A stretch of 37,785 nt of DNA from Acetobacter sp. UBA5411 (GTDB lineage Bacteria; Pseudomonadota; Alphaproteobacteria; Acetobacterales; Acetobacteraceae): the NCBI RefSeq assembly GCF_002409645.1, contig NZ_DHNR01000006.1:1-37785 (forward strand), read 5' to 3'. This document shows, one piece after another, positions 16,595-25,012 of the stretch. Positions within the stretch are counted from its first letter, which is position 1. The number at the start of each line of letters is the position of its first letter. The notes below the pieces were generated by a model. The model had not been told where the DNA came from. It searched no databases and worked only from the letters and a program-made list of their open reading frames with translations. A program made the position numbers and the translations under genes.

Positions 16595-18001
16595 ATGTCC
16601 GATGCTACCCCCGCCGGTCTGTCCCGTATCCTCGATCGCCAGCGCACCGCGTTCGTACGCAACGGACCACCAGGAAAGGCGCAGCGCCGGGCCGATCTGC
16701 GTCGTCTGAAAGCCGAAATCCTGAAACGCCGCTCACAGATCGTGCGCGCCCTGAATACCGATTTCGGCCAGCGGTCGGAGCGGGAAAGCACCATTGTGGA
16801 ACTGATTCCGCTGGTGCAGTCGATCAACTACATGATCGCGCATCTGGGTCACTGGATGAAACCGGAACGCCGCCATGTATCAGCCTATTTCCAGTGCGGA
16901 AGCGCATGGGTGATCCGGCAACCGGTAGGCGTTGTGGGTATTATCGCGCCGTGGAACTACCCGCTTTCTCTGGCACTTGTGCCGCTGGCGACAGCGATTG
17001 CGGCGGGCAACCGCGCCATGCTCAAACCCTCGGAACTCACCCCGGCCACATCCGCAGTGATCAGCCAGATCGTGCAATCTGTCTTTGCACCATCGCAGGT
17101 TGCCGTCGTCACTGGCGACGCCGAAGTGGGCGCGGCGTTCTCATCCCGGCCCTTCGACCATATCCTGTTCACCGGCAGCACGGCGGTCGGCAAAAAGGTC
17201 GCCGAGGCAGCCGCACACAACCTGACCCCGGTCACGCTGGAACTGGGCGGCAAGTCCCCTGTGGTCATTGACGCCGGATATTCCCTGCAACGGGCAGCAA
17301 ACCGGATCGCCTTTGGCAAGCTGACCAATGCCGGACAGACCTGCGTCGCGCCAGATTATGTGCTGATCCACGAGGGTGAGCAGGAGGCTTTCGCCACAGC
17401 CTATCAGGAAGCGGTCAAAAAGCTGCATCCGGGTGGTTATGCCGGCTCGCCCGATTACACCGCCATTCTCAACCAGCATCATTACAATCGGCTGAGTGGT
17501 CTGGTCAGCGATGCCCAAACGCAGGGCGCTCGCGTGATCCGCCTAGGCACAAACTCAGACGACGATCATGTTCTCGCGCCCGTTCTTCTGCTGAATGTCA
17601 CCCCTCAGATGGCGGTCATGCAGGAAGAGATTTTTGGACCCGTCCTGCCTGTTCTGACCTACAGAACGCTTGATGAAGCGATCGCCTTCATCAACGCCCG
17701 TCCCCGGCCTCTGGCCCTGTATTACTTTGGAGACAAACGCGCTGAACGGGACAGACTTCTGAGCCGCACAATTTCAGGAAACGTCACCATCAACGGCACA
17801 TTGATGCATTACGCTCAGGACGATCTGCCGTTTGGCGGCGTTGGTGACAGCGGCATCGGAGCCTATCATGGAAAGGAAGGCTTTCTGGCGCTGACGCATC
17901 CTCGCGGTATTTACAAACAGGGGCGTCTCAATGCGGCGACACTGCTTCAGCCGCCGTTTGGCAAACTGACGGACATCATCACAAAGTTCATTCTCGGCTG
18001 A
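16595..18001 (+). CDS. Aldehyde dehydrogenase, coniferyl-aldehyde dehydrogenase-like
   Basis: NAD(P)-dependent ALDHs oxidise aldehydes to acids. Catalytic Cys lies in NAGQTCVAPDYV and the general-base Glu in LELGGKSP; IAPWNYPLSL and FTGSTAVGKKV are the nucleotide-binding blocks. The short length (468 residues) and C-terminal tail after PFGGVGDSGIGAYHGKEGF, ending in an amphipathic hydrophobic stretch, fit the class 3 / coniferyl aldehyde dehydrogenase group, often membrane-associated. I chose ATG 16595 because GGAGG is 5 nt upstream; ATG 16592 and 16583 are also in frame. Control by the divergent TetR gene is likely. Natural substrate is not determinable here. Confidence 0.9.
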   Translation: MSDATPAGLSRILDRQRTAFVRNGPPGKAQRRADLRRLKAEILKRRSQIVRALNTDFGQRSERESTIVELIPLVQSINYMIAHLGHWMKPERRHVSAYFQCGSAWVIRQPVGVVGIIAPWNYPLSLALVPLATAIAAGNRAMLKPSELTPATSAVISQIVQSVFAPSQVAVVTGDAEVGAAFSSRPFDHILFTGSTAVGKKVAEAAAHNLTPVTLELGGKSPVVIDAGYSLQRAANRIAFGKLTNAGQTCVAPDYVLIHEGEQEAFATAYQEAVKKLHPGGYAGSPDYTAILNQHHYNRLSGLVSDAQTQGARVIRLGTNSDDDHVLAPVLLLNVTPQMAVMQEEIFGPVLPVLTYRTLDEAIAFINARPRPLALYYFGDKRAERDRLLSRTISGNVTINGTLMHYAQDDLPFGGVGDSGIGAYHGKEGFLALTHPRGIYKQGRLNAATLLQPPFGKLTDIITKFILG

Positions 18002-18049
18002 ATGGAAGCGGATCCTGCGCACCGATGTCCGACTTTACGAAAGACCGTA

Positions 18050-18070
18050 TGCCCCGTCGCGCACGGGGCA
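18050..18070. terminator. Hairpin between convergent genes, possible bidirectional terminator
   Basis: A perfect 8-bp stem TGCCCCGT / ACGGGGCA with a 5-nt loop lies between the ends of the aldehyde dehydrogenase and hemA genes, which converge. No T-run follows on either strand, so termination is likely but not certain. Confidence 0.5.
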
Positions 18071-18091
18071 CCTGATCCGAAGCGCCGGTTT

Positions 18092-19360
18092 TCAGGCTGC
18101 TTCGGTCAGCGCGGGCTCTTTAGTAAACGCGGCAAGCGGGACTTCCGCGAACAGCGTTTTCAGTGCTGTCACCATCTCGTCCATCATCTCGTCCGTATGG
18201 AACGGTCCCGGCGTCAGACGCAGTCTTTCGGTTCCCTGAGGGACCGTCGGATAGTTGATGGGCGTCGCATAAAGCCCGTATTCGTTCAGAAGCCGCTTGC
18301 TGATGACCTTGCATCGCTCGGCATTGCCAACCGGCACAGGCACGATATGGCTGGGCGTCATGGTGAATTCCACACCCGCCGCACGCATCTTGGCGCGGAA
18401 GGTATTCACCCGCTCGAACATCTTCTCACGCCGCCAGTTCTGGGCACGCACCATCTTCACGCTGGCCAGCGCCGCCGCGACGACCGAAGGCGGCAGGGAT
18501 GTTGTGAAGATGAAGCCGGAGGCCGTGGAGCGCAGGTAATCGACGATCTGGCTGGACGCCGTGATGTAGCCGCCATGCACGCCAAAACCCTTGGCCAGTG
18601 TGCCTTCGATAATGTCCACCTGATCGGCCACACCATCGCGCTGGGTGACACCGCCGCCCTGCTCGCCGTAGAGACCGACAGCATGGACTTCGTCGATATA
18701 GGTCAGGGCATTGTATTTCCGGGCCAGAGCACAGGTTCCGGCGATGTCTGAAATGTCGCCATCCATGGAATAGACGCTCTCGAACGCGATCAGCTTGGGC
18801 GCATCGGCAGGAGCAGCCGCCAGCTTTGCTTCAAGATCAGCAAGATCGTTGTGCTCGTAAATGACCGTCGTAGAGCCACGTGCGCCCTTGATCCCGGCGA
18901 TCATCGACGCATGATTCAGGCGATCGGAAAAGCAGATCCAGCCCGGCATGGAGGTAAGGATTGTCTGGAGACTGGCCTGATTGGACACATAGCCCGATCC
19001 GAACAGGAGGCCGGCTTCCTTGCCGTGAAGCGCTGCCAGTTCGGCTTCCAGCGCCTTGTGAAGCGGGCTGGTGCCAGCAATGTTGCGTGTGCCGCCGGCT
19101 CCGGCACCGTGTTCGCGGATGGCGCTGATTGCGGCCTCGCAAACTTCGGGCTCCACGCCCATGCCAAGATAGTCGTTTGAAGACCAGACCACCACTTCCC
19201 GGCTGATATCGCTTTCCGGGAGCGCTTCCTCATAGACCGGATACCGTTCGGCATCGCGCGCCAGTGGGGTGAAAGTCCGGTATCGTCCCTGTTTTCTGAT
19301 ACCGGCGAGCGCCTCATCACAAAAATCGTAAAACGGGTGTCTCGCGTTACGAATCGTCAC
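18092..19360 (-). CDS. hemA: 5-aminolevulinate synthase
   Basis: ALAS condenses glycine and succinyl-CoA to 5-aminolevulinate, the first step of heme synthesis by the C4 route used by Alphaproteobacteria. The 422-residue PLP enzyme shows SSNDYLGMG, TYIDEVHAVGLYG with the PLP-binding Asp, and K257 in TLAKGFGVHGGYI as Schiff-base lysine; GAGAGGTRNIAGT and SNQASLQTI are also typical. The start is a GTG at 19360, supported by GGAG 9-10 nt upstream; it begins TIRNARHPFYDFCDEAL. Oxygen-dependent respiration in acetic acid bacteria needs much heme. It stands alone, with 265 nt of noncoding DNA before it. Confidence 0.96.
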   Translation of the reverse strand: MTIRNARHPFYDFCDEALAGIRKQGRYRTFTPLARDAERYPVYEEALPESDISREVVVWSSNDYLGMGVEPEVCEAAISAIREHGAGAGGTRNIAGTSPLHKALEAELAALHGKEAGLLFGSGYVSNQASLQTILTSMPGWICFSDRLNHASMIAGIKGARGSTTVIYEHNDLADLEAKLAAAPADAPKLIAFESVYSMDGDISDIAGTCALARKYNALTYIDEVHAVGLYGEQGGGVTQRDGVADQVDIIEGTLAKGFGVHGGYITASSQIVDYLRSTASGFIFTTSLPPSVVAAALASVKMVRAQNWRREKMFERVNTFRAKMRAAGVEFTMTPSHIVPVPVGNAERCKVISKRLLNEYGLYATPINYPTVPQGTERLRLTPGPFHTDEMMDEMVTALKTLFAEVPLAAFTKEPALTEAA

Positions 19361-19625
19361 CCTGCCCCACTCCTGCTTCTGGACAGTCCGCCCGAAGCGG
19401 ACCTTAGCTTAACTTTTACGGCGCTCTGCCGGCCTGATGTCTACAACAGGTATCCAAACGCCCGTCAGAAATCCTCTTCCGTCCTCGTGGACTAAAGATA
19501 AATCCCTTGCTGACGAAGACGACCGTGCCTGCGACTCTGGCCCTGTTTCCGTTCCGAATACACTTTGTGAAACAGAGCATATTCAGATTGCCGACGCATG
19601 AAGACCATGCGCCGGTCGGAATCAT

Positions 19626-20153
19626 TCAACGAACATATACCCGTATGGTGGGCTGCGTCACTGTCGAATCCGGCATGGCGGACATCTCCACCTGTGCGGG
19701 AGAGGCTCCGGCGGCAACGATTGCATCGGTGACAGCCTGCGCATCGGACGACACCAGACGCGACAGGGTGAGACGAGTCGCATCCGGATCGGCACCGGGT
19801 GGGGCCACAGCCTGCACCTGAAACAGGATGTTGGGCTTGCGATCCAGAGCCTTCCTGACGACCGCCCGCACCGGCCCGCCCCATTCCTGTTCCGGCGTTC
19901 CGGCCACGAGCTGAATCAGCGGCGGAATGGGTGGCGGCCCCGGTGGCGGCGGCGGAATATAGACTTTTGGCGGTCTGGACGCGCGGGGATCGAAGGTGCG
20001 CTGGTCCAGCAGACCACATCCGTCAAGAGCCAGCACAGCTGCGCCCATGAGGCCGCCACGCAGGACAGCCCTCCGGTGCGGATAAAAGGAAGGCGTGGAG
20101 CCCCGCAAACGCGGAACGGGCGCCTTGCTGGCGGAAGAGGAATCAGACGGCAT
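19626..20153 (-). CDS. Predicted lipoprotein, function unknown
   Basis: I do not recognise a family. The 175-residue protein has an arginine pair and hydrophobic stretch (PHRRAVLRGGLMGAAVLALDGC) ending in a lipobox-like LDGC with Cys46 as the lipidation site; the RR pair could also allow Tat export. A proline-rich linker (IPPPPPGPPPIPPL) follows, then a compact domain of about 100 residues with alternating hydrophobic strands that ends in TQPTIRVYVR. This suggests an outer-membrane or periplasmic anchored protein. It lies between hemA and the transketolase-like gene and is transcribed away from the latter. Confidence 0.75.
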   Translation of the reverse strand: MPSDSSSASKAPVPRLRGSTPSFYPHRRAVLRGGLMGAAVLALDGCGLLDQRTFDPRASRPPKVYIPPPPPGPPPIPPLIQLVAGTPEQEWGGPVRAVVRKALDRKPNILFQVQAVAPPGADPDATRLTLSRLVSSDAQAVTDAIVAAGASPAQVEMSAMPDSTVTQPTIRVYVR

Positions 20154-20270
20154 GGTTCAGACGGTCGCAGGAAGTTGGATGTGGAGCAAGCTGCGTGCAT
20201 ACCGCTCCTGCGTCATGAGCGAAATCCTTCGCGCAGGAATACTTGCGGGAAAACAGGCCCGACACTTAAT

Positions 20271-20276
20271 TATAAC
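20271..20276 (+). promoter_or_regulatory. Possible -10 box for the transketolase-like/gap/pgk operon
   Basis: TATAAC sits in an AT-rich patch (cttaattataacg) 63 nt before the ATG at 20339. No good -35 is found at 16-18 nt, so this is a weak call. The 185 nt between the divergent lipoprotein and operon must hold both promoters. Confidence 0.3.
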
Positions 20277-20338
20277 GACAACTGACGCTCGCTTCCCGAT
20301 CCTGTTTCCACGTCATTTGCAGTCTGGACAGACCCTGG

Positions 20339-22324
20339 ATGGCTCGCAAGCCACACCTTCCCACATTTTCAGATGATCCTCTGACCTTTGCCGAAGAGGC
20401 CCGCGCAGCGGCGCTCCAAGCCGAAGGTGTAACCGCCACGGCCATTCAGGATATTCCACATCCGTTCTGGCTCGTCTCCGCCCTTCTCTGGCAGCAGGCT
20501 GTCCGATTTGATCCCCAAAGTCCGCTCTGGCCGGATCTGGACCGTTTTTTTGTCTCCTCGACCCGCCTGCTCCCGCTACGTAATGCATTCCTCAATCTCG
20601 TCTCGACCTCTGCGCCTTCCAACGCGGCGACAGAACTATTCGGGCTGGCGGGAGCCCTTCCGGGACAGGCCATCGCCGCCGCATGCGGCATGACGCTGGC
20701 CGAAAAAATTCTTGCCGGACGCTTCGGGCGCTCCCTTGTCGATCATCGCACTTGGCTGCTGGCCCTGCCGGGAGACCTTGAAACCGGCGTGGCGCTGGAA
20801 GCAGCGGCTCTCGCCGACCGGTTCAAGCTGGATCGTCTGACCATCATTGTCGCGTCAGCCACCTCCGCGCCTGAAGAGAAGGCGGACCTTTCTCTGGCTG
20901 TGAACAGGATTGAAGCCTCCGGCTGGAGCATCCGACGGCTCGACGGCGACGACGCCACTGCCATCGCACAGGTTCTGGCCGCCACGCCCAGAGCCCGGAA
21001 ACCCCGCCTTGTTCTGTGTGAGACCTCGGGCAAAACACTGTCTTCGCCTCCTGAAGCGATCAACGCCACGCCGCCAACCCGTTCTTCCGATGCAGGTCGC
21101 CGCAGTTCCGTCCAGCGGTCGTGGCTACGCCGACTGATCCGTCATCCACTGCGAGCCGAGTTCGAACGCACACTTGAACGCCGCGCCCCGGCCCGTCTTG
21201 AAGATGATTTTCTGCGCCATGCGGGTGAGGCTCCACCCACAAAACATGACGACGATGGACCGGACATCACCCTTCTCCGCTCCGGCGTGAAGGCCCGGGA
21301 ACGACTCGCTGATCTGCTCCCCGAGTTTGTCTCCCTGTCCGCAGAGCATGCACCCAAAGGCGCGGGCATCTCTTCCGGCGAGGCGGATATTTTCGTCTGC
21401 GGCCCCCGTGAGCCGGCGATGGTCGGCTTCATGAACGGGCTGGCGCTGCATGGAAGCATACTACCCTGCGGCACAGCCAATCTCTCATCAGCGGATCGCA
21501 TGCGCCCAGCCCTGCGGTTTGCCGCCCTGTCGCGGGAACGGCTCCTTTTCGTGCTGATCGAGGATGACCCCGAGGCCTCCGCCTGCCCGCCGTGGCAACA
21601 GGTTGAACAACTCGCCAGTCTGCGCGCCATGCCCAATCTGGCGCTGTTCCGCCCAGCGGATTCGCAGGAAGTCGCGGCAGCGTGGCTGGCCGCCCTGTCA
21701 TGGCGGCACGGCCCTGCCGTCATTGTCCTTGCCCGGCACGCCCGACAGGGGCCTTCAGCCAGCAATCCGGACACACTTCCAGCGTCCGCTGAGGTCGCCG
21801 TGCCGTCCATACGCAAAACCGAACAGGGCGGTTATGTGCTGCGTGAGGCGAAAGGCGGCTCCAGCTATCGCGCCGTCACCCTGATTGCATCTGGTCCTGA
21901 GGTAGCTCTGGCGCTTCAGGCGCAGCATAGACTTGAGAGTGAAGGCATTCTCGCCGCGGTGGTGTCCCTGCCCTGCTGGGAACTGTTCGAAAAACAGAGC
22001 AGCGCCTATCGCAAGGCCGTTCTGGGACAGTGTCCGCGTGTAGCGATCGAGGCAGCTTCCGGGTTCGGGTGGGAGCGCTGGCTCGGGGACACAGGAATTT
22101 TCATCGGAAGTGAGGAATTCGGAGTAGCATCCGGGTTCGACCCGTTATACCAGAGTTCTGGCCTTACGCCGGATGTCGTCTGCACGCGTGTCCGCGCCCT
22201 TCTGGGAGTGGAGCGGAAGCAGGAGGCCCGTGCGCGTATGGAAACTCAGAAACGCGGAGGGGACCCGCGACTACGCCCGTCCCCCATCGTAAAGTCCAAC
22301 CAGCGCCCCGTTGCGGGGCGATAA
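20339..22324 (+). CDS. Transketolase-like protein lacking active-site motifs
   Basis: The 661-residue length, order of blocks and position upstream of gap and pgk match transketolase. Recognisable pieces are SPLWPDLDRFFVSS (cf. the NPSWADRDRFVLS block), the central PGDLETGVALEAAALADRFKLDRL, and EPAMVGFMNGLALHGSILP with FAALSRERLLFVLIEDD and LRAMPNLALFRPADSQE. Key residues are lost: GHG after RFVLS, GDG (here GDL, 145-147), the metal-binding Asn segment, and the GEDGPTHQP loop, which reads EDDPEASACPPWQQ. A Glu at 358 keeps the position of the catalytic Glu. The reading frame is intact, so this looks like a preserved pseudoenzyme, not a decayed gene. The TPP-dependent reaction is unlikely. Confidence 0.8.
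   Translation: MARKPHLPTFSDDPLTFAEEARAAALQAEGVTATAIQDIPHPFWLVSALLWQQAVRFDPQSPLWPDLDRFFVSSTRLLPLRNAFLNLVSTSAPSNAATELFGLAGALPGQAIAAACGMTLAEKILAGRFGRSLVDHRTWLLALPGDLETGVALEAAALADRFKLDRLTIIVASATSAPEEKADLSLAVNRIEASGWSIRRLDGDDATAIAQVLAATPRARKPRLVLCETSGKTLSSPPEAINATPPTRSSDAGRRSSVQRSWLRRLIRHPLRAEFERTLERRAPARLEDDFLRHAGEAPPTKHDDDGPDITLLRSGVKARERLADLLPEFVSLSAEHAPKGAGISSGEADIFVCGPREPAMVGFMNGLALHGSILPCGTANLSSADRMRPALRFAALSRERLLFVLIEDDPEASACPPWQQVEQLASLRAMPNLALFRPADSQEVAAAWLAALSWRHGPAVIVLARHARQGPSASNPDTLPASAEVAVPSIRKTEQGGYVLREAKGGSSYRAVTLIASGPEVALALQAQHRLESEGILAAVVSLPCWELFEKQSSAYRKAVLGQCPRVAIEAASGFGWERWLGDTGIFIGSEEFGVASGFDPLYQSSGLTPDVVCTRVRALLGVERKQEARARMETQKRGGDPRLRPSPIVKSNQRPVAGR
22304..22320 (+). other. 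Hairpin at the end of the transketolase-like gene
   Basis: The perfect stem CGCCCCG / CGGGGCG with loop TTG covers the last codons of the gene, 33 nt before gap. No T-run follows, so it may tune message stability or processing between the two genes. Confidence 0.45.
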
Positions 22325-22352
22325 AAAGAAGAACAAGACGGAGACAGAGCAG

Positions 22353-23375
22353 ATGGCAGTCAAAATCGCGATCAACGGGTTCGGTCGCATCGGTCGCCTC
22401 GTCCTGCGCGGCATCATTGAAAGCGGTCGGACAGACGTTGTGCCTACGGTCATCAACGATCTGGGCAGTGTCGAGGCCAACGCTCACCTCCTGTCCTACG
22501 ACAGTGTGCACGGACGTTTCCCGGCTGAAGTAAAGGTGGACGGCAACAAGCTGCACATCACAGCAAATGGCCGCACATGGGACCCGATCACCGTGTCCTG
22601 CGAGCGCGACCCGTCCAAGGTTCCGCTTCAGGGCGTCGATGTCGCCATGGAATGCACGGGCCTGTTCACGTCCAAGGAAAAGGCTTCCCCGCTGCTCGCA
22701 GCCGGTGCGCGCAAGGTCATCATTTCCGCTCCGGGCGACGCCGTGGATGCGACCATCGTTTACGGCGTGAATCAGGACATCCTGACCTCTGACATGACGG
22801 TCATCTCCAACGCCTCCTGCACGACGAACTGCCTTGCTCCGGTCGCCAAGGTTCTTGACGACACGTTCGGCATCGTGCGCGGCTACATGGTGACGATCCA
22901 CTCCTACACGGGCGATCAGCGCACGGTGGATACGCTGCACAAGGATCTTCGCCGCGCCCGCGCTGCCGGTCTGAACATGATTCCGACCTCCACAGGCGCC
23001 GCCCGCGCCGTCGGTCTGGTTCTGCCGCACCTGAAGGGCAAACTGGACGGCACCGCCATCCGCGTCCCGACAGCAAACGTCTCGCTGGTATCCCTCGACT
23101 TCGTGCCGAAAAATATCCCGGCCTCCGTCGAAGCCGTGAACGAGGCCATCAAGAAGGCGTCCGAGTCCGGCCCGCTGAAAGGCGTTCTGGCCTACAACAC
23201 GGCACCGCTGGTCAGCAGCGACTTCAACCATGCCCTCGCCTCCTCCACGTTCGACGCGACGCAGACCTCGCTTGTCGATGGCGGTCAGCTCGTCCGCATC
23301 TGCGCATGGTATGACAACGAATGGGGCTTCTCGAACCGCATGTCCGACACGGCCGCGGTTTTCGGCGCACTCTGA
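22353..23375 (+). CDS. gap: Glyceraldehyde-3-phosphate dehydrogenase, type I
   Basis: GAPDH converts glyceraldehyde-3-phosphate, NAD(P) and phosphate to 1,3-bisphosphoglycerate. The Rossmann start INGFGRIGRLVLRG and the active-site SNASCTTNCLAP (Cys156) are complete, and the C-terminal NEWGFSNRMSDTA is standard. The ATG at 22353 yields 340 residues; a GGAG about 11 nt upstream is a reasonable ribosome site. It lies between the transketolase-like gene and pgk, a classic lower-glycolysis/Calvin-type cluster. The cofactor preference is not decidable by eye. Confidence 0.97.
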   Translation: MAVKIAINGFGRIGRLVLRGIIESGRTDVVPTVINDLGSVEANAHLLSYDSVHGRFPAEVKVDGNKLHITANGRTWDPITVSCERDPSKVPLQGVDVAMECTGLFTSKEKASPLLAAGARKVIISAPGDAVDATIVYGVNQDILTSDMTVISNASCTTNCLAPVAKVLDDTFGIVRGYMVTIHSYTGDQRTVDTLHKDLRRARAAGLNMIPTSTGAARAVGLVLPHLKGKLDGTAIRVPTANVSLVSLDFVPKNIPASVEAVNEAIKKASESGPLKGVLAYNTAPLVSSDFNHALASSTFDATQTSLVDGGQLVRICAWYDNEWGFSNRMSDTAAVFGAL

Positions 23376-23383
23376 GACTTTTC

Positions 23384-23413
23384 AGGCGGTCATCCTCACT
23401 GGCATGACCGCCT
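23384..23413 (+). other. Intercistronic hairpin between gap and pgk
   Basis: A perfect 10-bp stem AGGCGGTCAT / ATGACCGCCT with a 10-nt loop begins 9 nt after the gap stop. No T-run follows. It could protect the gap message end or reduce read-through into pgk. Confidence 0.6.
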
Positions 23414-23488
23414 CCCCCGATCATGTTTCCCGGACGGTGCCTGCCCGAACGGGCTATACCGGCACGGGCGACTGGAAAGGCTAAAGCG

Positions 23489-24712
23489 ATGGCTACCCTC
23501 TCCTACAATACGCTCGACTCTCTTGACCCTCGCGGCAAGAAAATCCTCCTCCGTGCGGACCTCAACGTCCCTGTGCGTGATGGGGCAATCTCCGACCTGA
23601 CCCGCATCGAACGACTAGCTCCGACCATCAAGGAACTGGCGGACAAGGGCGGACGCGTGATTGTCGTCAGTCACTTCGACCGCCCCAAGGGCAAGGTCGT
23701 TCCCGAGCTTTCGCTCGCCCCGGTTTCCGAAGCTCTGGCCAAGGTGCTGGGCAAGAAAGTGACATTCGTTCCTGACTGCGTGGGCAAGATCGCGCAGGAC
23801 GCGGTGGCTGCCATGCAGGACGGCGATGTGATCGTTCTGGAAAACACCCGCTTCTACGCCGGTGAGGAAAAGAACGACCCGGAAATGGCGAAGAGCCTCG
23901 CTGCTCTGGCAGATGTTTACGTCAACGACGCTTTCTCTGCGGCTCACCGTGCTCACGCCTCCACAGAGGGTGTGGCACACCACCTTCCCTCCTTCGCCGG
24001 TCGCCTGATGGAGATCGAGCTTAGCGCGCTGGAAACCGCGCTCGAGAACCCGGAACGTCCGGTCGGTGCGATTGTCGGTGGTGCGAAGGTTTCGACCAAG
24101 CTCGACCTGCTCAACAACCTGATCGAGAAAGTCGACATGCTGGCGGTTGGCGGGGCCATGGCCAACACCTTCCTTGCGGCTCAGGGTTATCCGGTCGGCA
24201 AATCCCTCAAGGAAGAGGACATGCTGGATACGGCCCGTGAGATCATGGCCAACGCAAAAGCGCGGGGTTGCGATCTGGTTCTGCCGGTCGATGTGATCGT
24301 TGCTTCCGACTTCATGGCGGGCGCACCGACGGAGACAGTCGACGCCACGGCCATTCCAGCGGACTGGATGGCGATGGATATCGGGCCGAAGACCACGGCG
24401 CTTCTGATCGAAAAGCTTTCCGGTCTGAAAACACTGGTATGGAACGGTCCGCTGGGCGTGTTCGAACTGCCTCCCTTCGATGAAGGCACCAATGCAGTTG
24501 CGCAGGCTGCAGCGAAGCTGACCCAAGCCGGTAAGCTGAAGACGGTTGCTGGCGGAGGCGACACGGTTTCCGCTCTTCGCCATGCCGGTGTGCTGCATAA
24601 AATGAGCTATGTCTCGACAGCCGGTGGCGCGTTCCTCGAGTGGCTGGAAGGGAAGATTCTTCCGGGTGTCATCGCTCTTGGCGAAGCAGGACACGAGGTC
24701 GCTCCTCTTTAA
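23489..24712 (+). CDS. pgk: Phosphoglycerate kinase
   Basis: PGK transfers the acyl phosphate of 1,3-bisphosphoglycerate to ADP. The conserved N-terminal RADLNVPV, the HFDRPKG block, GGAKVSTKLDLLNNLIEKVD and the C-terminal nucleotide loop VAGGGDTVSAL are all visible. The 407 residues match the bacterial norm. I chose ATG 23489 because AAGG lies about 9 nt upstream and the protein begins MATLSYNTLDSL. It follows gap with 113 nt containing a strong hairpin, so the two may be cotranscribed with different expression levels. Confidence 0.97.
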   Translation: MATLSYNTLDSLDPRGKKILLRADLNVPVRDGAISDLTRIERLAPTIKELADKGGRVIVVSHFDRPKGKVVPELSLAPVSEALAKVLGKKVTFVPDCVGKIAQDAVAAMQDGDVIVLENTRFYAGEEKNDPEMAKSLAALADVYVNDAFSAAHRAHASTEGVAHHLPSFAGRLMEIELSALETALENPERPVGAIVGGAKVSTKLDLLNNLIEKVDMLAVGGAMANTFLAAQGYPVGKSLKEEDMLDTAREIMANAKARGCDLVLPVDVIVASDFMAGAPTETVDATAIPADWMAMDIGPKTTALLIEKLSGLKTLVWNGPLGVFELPPFDEGTNAVAQAAAKLTQAGKLKTVAGGGDTVSALRHAGVLHKMSYVSTAGGAFLEWLEGKILPGVIALGEAGHEVAPL

Positions 24713-24724
24713 GAAACTCTTAAT

Positions 24725-24748
24725 TGGCGTCAGAGTAATCTGACGCCA
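24725..24748 (+). terminator. Hairpin after pgk, possible terminator
   Basis: A perfect 10-bp stem TGGCGTCAGA / TCTGACGCCA with loop GTAA starts 13 nt after pgk. The flanks are only moderately AT-rich and there is no T-run, so termination efficiency is uncertain. Confidence 0.55.
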
Positions 24749-24963
24749 TGATTTCGACCGATCTCATCTCGATCCTGTCTCGACCTGGCGATCGCAGCAC
24801 GGCGTCTCGTGCCGGACGCCGGCGCAGCGTTGAGGCGACTGATCTGGATGAGACTGACAGCTCTTCACCCCGCCGCTCCCGTGGATTGATGGGCGATCTG
24901 GACCTTGATGGTCCGATGCCCGTTTTCCGGCGTCGCGGGTATTATCTCGACCTTCTGATCTGA
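24748..24963 (+). CDS. Small hypothetical protein, doubtful
   Basis: A 71-residue open frame begins inside the right arm of the post-pgk hairpin. It is rich in Asp, Ser and Arg and ends FRRRGYYLDLLI. Third codon positions are rather GC-rich, as in real genes here. There is no ribosome site and no family I recognise, so it may be chance. Confidence 0.3.
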   Translation: MISTDLISILSRPGDRSTASRAGRRRSVEATDLDETDSSSPRRSRGLMGDLDLDGPMPVFRRRGYYLDLLI

Positions 24964-25012
24964 CGTTTCCGTCTTGTAGGGGACCGGGCACTGCGTTACA
25001 CAAACAGCGTGT

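Noticed and set aside
22164..23231. A 355-residue antisense frame across gap
   Set aside because: It is a shadow of the strongly biased gap codons on the opposite strand, with no family features. The same applies to 23615-24694 over pgk and 9311-10192 over sufB.
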